A DNA stretch of 64,000 nt from Limnoperna fortunei. Taxonomy: Eukaryota; Mollusca; Bivalvia; Mytilida; Modiolidae. Below the pieces are notes generated by a model. That model was not told the origin of the DNA, did not search any database, and was given only the letters and a program-made list of their open reading frames with translations. The stretch is taken from positions 10,736,641 through 10,800,640 of the forward strand of contig OX104122.1 of NCBI GenBank assembly GCA_944474755.1, given 5' to 3'. Shown in pieces: positions 56,275 through 64,000 of the stretch; the first letter of the stretch is position 1, and each line of letters opens with the position of its first letter. A program made the position numbers and the translations under genes.

Positions 56275-59200
56275 GTGAGTACCTGCCTACAATTACCACT
56301 CAACCTAAAAACACGTTATTGTATATGAGATACATGTGAATACCTGCCTACATTTACCCCCCCCCCCACCTAATGAGACGTTATTGTATATGAGATACAT
56401 GTGAATACTTGCCTACATTTACCGCCCCCACCTAATGACACGTTATTGTATATGAGATACATGTGAATACTTGCCTACATTTACCGCCCCCACCTAATGA
56501 CACGTTATTTATGAGATACACCGCCCCACCTAATGACACGTTATTGTATATGCGATACATGTGAATACTTGCCTATACATTTACCGCCCCCACCTAATGA
56601 AACGTTATTGTATATGAGATACATGTGAAAACTTGCCTACAATTACCACCCCCACCTAATGACACATTATTGTATATGAGATACATGTGAATACTTGCCT
56701 ACAATTACCACCCCACCTAATGACACGTTATTGTATATGAGATACATGTGAATACATGCCTACATTTACCGCCACCACCTAATGACACGTAATGGTATAT
56801 GCGATACATGTGAATACCTGCCTACATTTACCGCCACCACCTAATGACACGTTATTGTATATGAGATACATGTGAATACTTGCCTATACATTTACCGCCC
56901 CCACCTAATGACACGTTATTGTATATGAGATACATGTGAATACTTGCCTACAATTACCACCCCCACCTAATGACACATTATTGTATATGAGATACATGTG
57001 AATACTTGCCTACAATTACTACCCCCACCTAATGACACGTTATTGTATATGAGATACATGTGAATACATGCCTACATTTACCGCCCCCACCTAATGACAC
57101 GTTATTGTATATGAGATATATGTGAATACCTGGGGACATTTACCGCCCCAATACTAATGACACATTATTTTATGAGATACATGTGAATACCTGCCTACAA
57201 TTACCACACCAGCTAATGACACATTATTGTATATGAGATACATGTGAATACCTGGGTACATTTACCGCCCCACCTAATGACACATTATTGTATATGAGAT
57301 ACATGTGAATACCTGCCTACATTTAACGCTCCCACCTAAAGACACGTTATTGTATATGCGATACATGTGAATACCTGGGTACATTTACCGCCCCACCTGA
57401 TGACACGTTATTGTATATGAGATACATGTGAATACCTGCCTACATTTACCGCACCCACCTAATGACACGTTATTGTATATGAGATACATGTGAATACCTG
57501 CCTACAATTACCACCCCACCTTATGACACGTTATTGTATATGAGATACATGTGAATACCTGCCTACAATTACCACACTACCTAATGACACGTTTTTGTAT
57601 ATGACATAATGTGAATACCTGCCTACAATTACCACACCACCTAATGACACGTTATTGTATATGATATAATGTAAATACCTGCCTACAATTACCACCCCAC
57701 CTAATGACACGTTATTGTATATGAGATACATGTGAATACCTGACTACAATTACCATCCCCACCCACTGTGCGTGTCCCCACCTAATGACACGTTATTATA
57801 TGAGATACATGTAAAAACCTGCCTACATTTACCAACCCCACCTAATGACACGATATTGTATATGAGATACATGTGAATACCTGCCTACAATTACCACCCC
57901 ACCTAATGACACGTTATGTTTATGAGATAATGTGAATACCTGCCTACAATTACCACACCACCTAATGACACGTTATTGTATATGAGATAATGTAAATACC
58001 TGCCTACAATTACCACCCCACCTAATGACACGTTATTAAATGAGATACATGTAAATACCGTCCAACAATTACCACCTCCACCTAATAACACGTTATTGTA
58101 TATGAGATACCAGTTAATACCTACCTACATTTACCAACCCCACCTAATGACACGATATTGTATATGAGATATAATGTAAATACCTGCCTACAATTACCAC
58201 CCCACCTAATGACACGTTATTGTATATGAGATACAAGTGAATACCTGCCTACAATTACCACCCCCACCTAATGACACGTTATTGTATATGAGATACAAGT
58301 GAATACCTGCCTACAATTACCACCCCACCTAATGACACGTTATTGTATATGAGATACAAGTGAATACCTGCCTACAATTACCACCCCACCTAATGACACG
58401 TTATTGTATATGAGATACAAGTGAATACCTGCCTACAATTACCACCCCACCTAATGACACGTTATTGTATATGAGATACAAGTGAATACCTGCCTACAAT
58501 TACCACCCCACCTAATGACACGTTATTGTATATGAGATACAAGTGAATACCTGCCTACAATTACCACCCCACCTAATGACACGTTATTGTATATGAGATA
58601 CAAGTGAATACCTGCCTACAATTACCACCCCCACTTAATGACACGTTATTGTATATGAGATACAAGTGAATACCTGCCTACAATTACCACCCCACCTAAT
58701 GACACGTTATTGTATATGAGATACAAGTGAATACCTGCCTACAATTACCACCCCACCTAATGACACGTTATTGTATATGAGATACAAGTGAATACCTGCC
58801 TACAATTACCACCCCACCTACTGACACGTTATTGTATATGAGATACAAGTGAATACCTGCCTACAATTACCACCCCACCTAATGACACGTTATTGTATAT
58901 GAGATACATGTGAATACCTGCCTACAATTACCACCCCACCTAATGACACGTTATTGTATATGAGATACATGTGAATACCTGCCTACAATTACCACCCCAC
59001 CTAATGACACGTTATTGTATATGAGATACCAGTTAATACCTGCCTACAATTACCACCCCACCTAATGACACGTTATTGTATATGAGATACATGTGAATAC
59101 CTGCCTACAATTACCACCCCACCTAATGACACGTTATTGTATATGAGATACATGTGAATACCTGCCTACAATTACCACCCCACCTAATGACACGTTATTG

Positions 59201-62200
59201 TATATGAGACACCAGTTAATACCTGCCTACAATTACCACCCCCACCTAATAACACGTTATTGTATATGAGATACAAGTGAATACCTGCCTACAATTACCA
59301 CCCCACCTAATGACACGTTATTGTATATGAGATACATGTGAATACCTGCCTACAATTACCACCCCACCTAATGACACGTTATTGTATATGAGATACCAGT
59401 TAATACTTGCCTACAATTACCACCTCCACCTAATAACACGTTATTGTATATGAGATACAAGTAAATACCTGCCTACAATTACCACCCCCACTTAATGACA
59501 CGTTATTGTATATGAGATACAAGTGATTACCTGCCTACAATTACCACCCCCACCTAATGACACGTTATTGTATATGAGATACCAGTTAATACCTGCCTAC
59601 AATTACCACCCCACCTAATGACACGTTATTGTATATGAGATACCAGTTAATACCTGCCTACAATTACCACCCCACCTAATGACACGTTATTGTATATGAG
59701 ATACCAGTTAATACCTGCCTACAATTACCACCCCACCTAATGACACGTTATTGTATATGAGATACAAGTTAATACCTGCCTACAATTACCACCCCACCTA
59801 ATGACACGTTATTGTATATGAGATACCAGTTAATACCTGCCTACAATTACCACCCCACCTAATGACACGTTATTGTATATGAGATACCAGTTAATACCTG
59901 CCTACAATTACCACCCCACCTAATGACACGTTATTGTATATGAGATACCAGTTAATACCTGCCTACAATTACCACCCCACCTAATGACACGTTATTGTAT
60001 ATGAGATACAAGTGAATACCTGCCTACAATTACCACCCCCACCTAATGACACGTTATTGTATATGAGATACCAGTTAATACCTGCCTACAATTACCACCC
60101 CACCTAATGACACGTTATTGTATATGAGATACCAGTTAATACCTGCCTACAATTACCACCCCACCTAATGACACGTTATTGTATATGAGATACCAGTTAA
60201 TACCTGCCTACAATTACCACCCCACCTAATGACACGTTATTGTATATGAGATACCAGTTAATACCTGCCTACAATTACCACCCCACCTAATGACACGTTA
60301 TTGTATATGAGATACCAGTTAATACCTGCCTACAATTACCACCCCACCTAATGACACGTTATTGTATATGAGATACCAGTTAATACCTGCCTACAATTAC
60401 CACCCCACCTAATGACACGTTATTGTATATGAGATACCAGTTAATACCTGCCTACAATTACCACCCCACCTAATGACACGTTATTGTATATGAGATACCA
60501 GTTAATACCTGCCTACAATTACCACCCCACCTAATGACACGTTATTGTATATGAGATACCAGTTAATACCTGCCTACAATTACCACCCCACCTAATGACA
60601 CGTTATTGTATATGAGATACCAGTTAATACCTGCCTACAATTACCACCCCACCTAATGACACGTTATTGTATATGAGATACCAGTTAATACCTGCCTACA
60701 ATTACCACCCCACCTAATGACACGTTATTGTATATGAGATACCAGTTAATACCTACCTACAATTACCACCCCACCTAATGACACGTTATTGTATATGAGA
60801 TACCAGTTAATACCTGCCTACAATTACCACCCCACCTAATGACACGTTATTGTATATGAGATACAAGTGAATACCTGCCTACAATTACCACCCCCACCTA
60901 ATGACACGTTATTGTATATGAGATACCAGTTAATACCTGCCTACAATTACCACCCCACCTAATGACACGTTATTGTATATGAGATACCAGTTAATACCTG
61001 CCTACAATTACCACCCCACCTAATGACACGTTATTGTATATGAGATACCAGTTAATACCTGCCTACAATTACCACCCCACCTAATGACACGTTATTGTAT
61101 ATGAGATACCAGTTAATACCTGCCTACAATTACCACCCCACCTAATGACACGTTATTGTATATGAGATACCAGTTAATACCTGCCTACAATTACCACCCC
61201 ACCTAATGACACGTTATTGTATATGAGATACCAGTTAATACCTGCCTACAATTACCACCCCACCTAATGACACGTTATTGTATATGAGATACCAGTTAAT
61301 ACCTGCCTACAATTACCACCCCACCTAATGACACGTTATTGTATATGAGATACCAGTTAATACCTGCCTACAATTACCACCCCACCTAATGACACGTTAT
61401 TGTATATGAGATACCAGTTAATACCTGCCTACAATTACCACCCCACCTAATGACACGTTATTGTATATGAGATACCAGTTAATACCTGCCTACAATTACC
61501 ACCCCACCTAATGACACGTTATTGTATATGAGATACCAGTTAATACCTGCCTACAATTACCACCCCACCTAATGACACGTTATTGTATATGAGATACCAG
61601 TTAATACCTGCCTACAATTACCACCCCACCTAATGACACGTTATTGTATATGAGATACCAGTTAATACCTGCCTACAATTACCACCCCACCTAATGACAC
61701 GTTATTGTATATGAGATACAAGTTAATACCTACCTACAATTACCACCCCACCTAATGACACGTTATTGTATATGAGATACCAGTTAATACCTGCCTACAA
61801 TTACCACCCCACCTAATGACACGTTATTGTATATGAGATACAAGTTAATACCTACCTACAATTACCACCCCACCTAATGACACGTTATTGTATATGAGAT
61901 ACCAGTTAATACCTGCCTACAATTACCACCCCCACCTAATGACACGTTATTGTATATGAGATACAAGTGAATACCTGCCTACAATTACCACCCCACCTAA
62001 TGACACGTTATTGTATATGAGATACCAGTTAATACCTGCCTACAATTACCACCCCCACCTAATGACACGTTATTGTATATGAGATACCAGTTAATACCTA
62101 CCTACAATTACCACCCCACCTAATGACACGTTATTGTATATGAGATACCAGTTAATACCTGCCTACAATTACCACCCCCACCTAATGACACGTTATTGTA

Positions 62201-64000
62201 TATGAGATACAAGTTAATACCTACCTACAATTACCACCCCACCTAATGACACGTTATTGTATATGAGATACCAGTTAATACCTGCCTACAATTACCACCC
62301 CACTTAATGACACGTTATTGTATATGAGATACAAGTGAATACCTGCCTACAATTACCACCCCCACCTAATGACACGTTATTGTATATGAGATACAAGTGA
62401 ATACCTGCCTACAATTACCACACCACCTAATGACACGTTATTGTATATGAGATACAAGTGAATACCTGCCTACAATTACCACCCCCACCTAATGACACGT
62501 TATTGTATATGAGATACAAGTGAATACCTGCCTACAATTACCACCCCCACCTAATGACACGTTATTGTATATGAGATACAAGTGAATACCTGCCTACAAT
62601 TACCACCCCCACCTAATGACACGTTATTGTATATGAGATACAAGTGAATACCTGCCTACAATTACCACCCCACCTAATGACACGTTATTGTATATGAGAC
62701 ACAAGTGAATACCTGCCTACAATTACCACCCCACCTACTGACACGTTATTGTATATGAGATACAAGTGAATACCTGCCTACAATTACCACCCCACCTAAT
62801 GACACGTTATTGTATATGAGATACATGTGAATACCTGCCTACAATTACCACCCCACCTAATGACACGTTATTGTATATGAGATACATGTGAATACCTGCC
62901 TACAATTACCACCCCACCTAATGACACGTTATTGTATATGAGATACCAGTTAATACCTGCCTACAATTACCACCCCCACCTAATAACACGTTATTGTATA
63001 TGAGATACAAGTGAATACCTGCCTACAATTACCACCCCACCTAATGACACGTTATTGTATATGAGATACATGTGAATACCTGCCTACAATTACCACCCCA
63101 CCTAATGACACGTTATTGTATATGAGATACCAGTTAATACTTGCCTACAATTACCACCTCCACCTAATAACACGTTATTGTATATGAGATACAAGTGAAT
63201 ACCTGCCTACAATTACCACCCCCACTTAATGACACGTTATTGTATATGAGATACAAGTGATTACCTGCCTACAATTACCACCCCCACCTAATGACACGTT
63301 ATTGTATATGAGATACCAGTTAATACCTGCCTACAATTACCACCCCACCTAATGACACGTTATTGTATATGAGATACCAGTTAATACCTGCCTACAATTA
63401 CCACCCCACGTAATGACACGTTATTGTATATGAGATACCAGTTAATACCTGCCTACAATTACCACCCCACCTAATGACACGTTATTGTATATGAGATACC
63501 AGTTAATACCTGCCTACAATTACCACCCCACCTAATGACACGTTATTGTATATGAGATACCAGTTAATACCTGCCTACAATTACCACCCCACCTAATGAC
63601 ACGTTATTGTATATGAGATACCAGTTAATACCTGCCTACAATTACCACCCCACCTAATGACACGTTATTGTATATGAGATACCAGTTAATACCTGCCTAC
63701 AATTACCACCCCACCTAATGACACGTTATTGTATATGAGATACCAGTTAATACCTGCCTACAATTACCACCCCACCTAATGACACGTTATTGTATATGAG
63801 ATACCAGTTAATACCTGCCTACAATTACCACCCCACCTAATGACACGTTATTGTATATGAGATACCAGTTAATACCTGCCTACAATTACCACGCCACCTA
63901 ATGACACGTTATTGTATATGAGATACAAGTTAATACCTGCCTACAATTACCACCCCACCTAATGACACGTTATTGTATATGAGATACCAGTTAATACCTG
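56265..64000. repeat. Satellite-like tandem array, 61-bp unit, about 127 copies, continuing past the window
   Basis: Unit ACCTGCCTACAATTACCACC then CCACCTAATGACACGTTATT and GTATATGAGATACxxGTxAAT, 61 bp (62 with a fifth C). The proximal third (to about 58200) is diverged with truncated units (for example 56505-56530); the rest is highly homogeneous. Three main variants differ at the end of the unit: ACATGTGAAT (proximal), ACAAGTGAAT (blocks) and CCAGTTAAT (distal). No ORF of substance. The first unit starts at the donor of the candidate exon 56221-56274. Confidence 0.97.

Noticed and set aside
57531..58091. Minus-strand frames reading YNNVSLGGVVIVGRY repeats
   Set aside because: Artefact of the 61-bp array; the frame survives only where neighbouring unit lengths happen to fit.
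56265..64000. CRISPR-like regular repeats
   Set aside because: Units are contiguous 61-mers with no unique spacers, and the surroundings are animal genes with introns. It is a satellite.

Overview
The window looks like animal nuclear DNA, most likely from a mollusc and probably a bivalve. It is AT-rich, its genes are split into many small exons with GT/AG junctions, and it carries scattered tRNA-derived SINE copies plus many tandem arrays. The phylum call is an inference from the repeat types; I cannot name a species.

Left part (about 1-23.9 kb, minus strand): most of a castor-type zinc-finger transcription factor gene (CASZ1/castor). Nine coding exons can be joined with consistent phases into 1691 codons ending at a stop at 1820. 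The N-terminal exon (22651-23893) is separated by a 12.4-kb intron from eight exons (1820-10267) that carry about twelve castor-type fingers. The first exon(s) were not found. Positions 1-1819 are downstream sequence, probably mostly 3'UTR.

Middle part (34.6-50.7 kb, plus strand): a complete gene for the radial-spoke leucine-rich-repeat protein LRRC23. Seven common coding exons can be joined to either of two phase-compatible last exons, giving 346 or 344 residues, the usual family length. Its introns hold SINEs, a foldback/MITE-like element of about 830 bp, a second MITE of about 440 bp and several minisatellites.

Right part (52.2-64 kb): two large tandem arrays, one of 39-40 bp units (52163-54489) and one of 61 bp units (about 56265 to beyond the window end, roughly 127 copies). 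Between them I see one short candidate first exon (56221-56274) that abuts the second array.

The most unusual observation is that several tandem repeats start from splice junctions. The 3' ends of LRRC23 exons 2, 4 and 6, together with their 5' splice sites, are duplicated in tandem (3x44 bp, 2x21 bp and 13x53 bp). A CASZ1 acceptor with the first bases of its exon is duplicated 107 bp away. The 61-bp satellite begins at the donor of the candidate exon at 56221. In the 53-bp array most differences between copies would be synonymous if read in the exon 6 frame.

The two recognised genes have unrelated roles (a nuclear transcription factor and a ciliary/flagellar axoneme protein) and nothing in the window suggests joint function.
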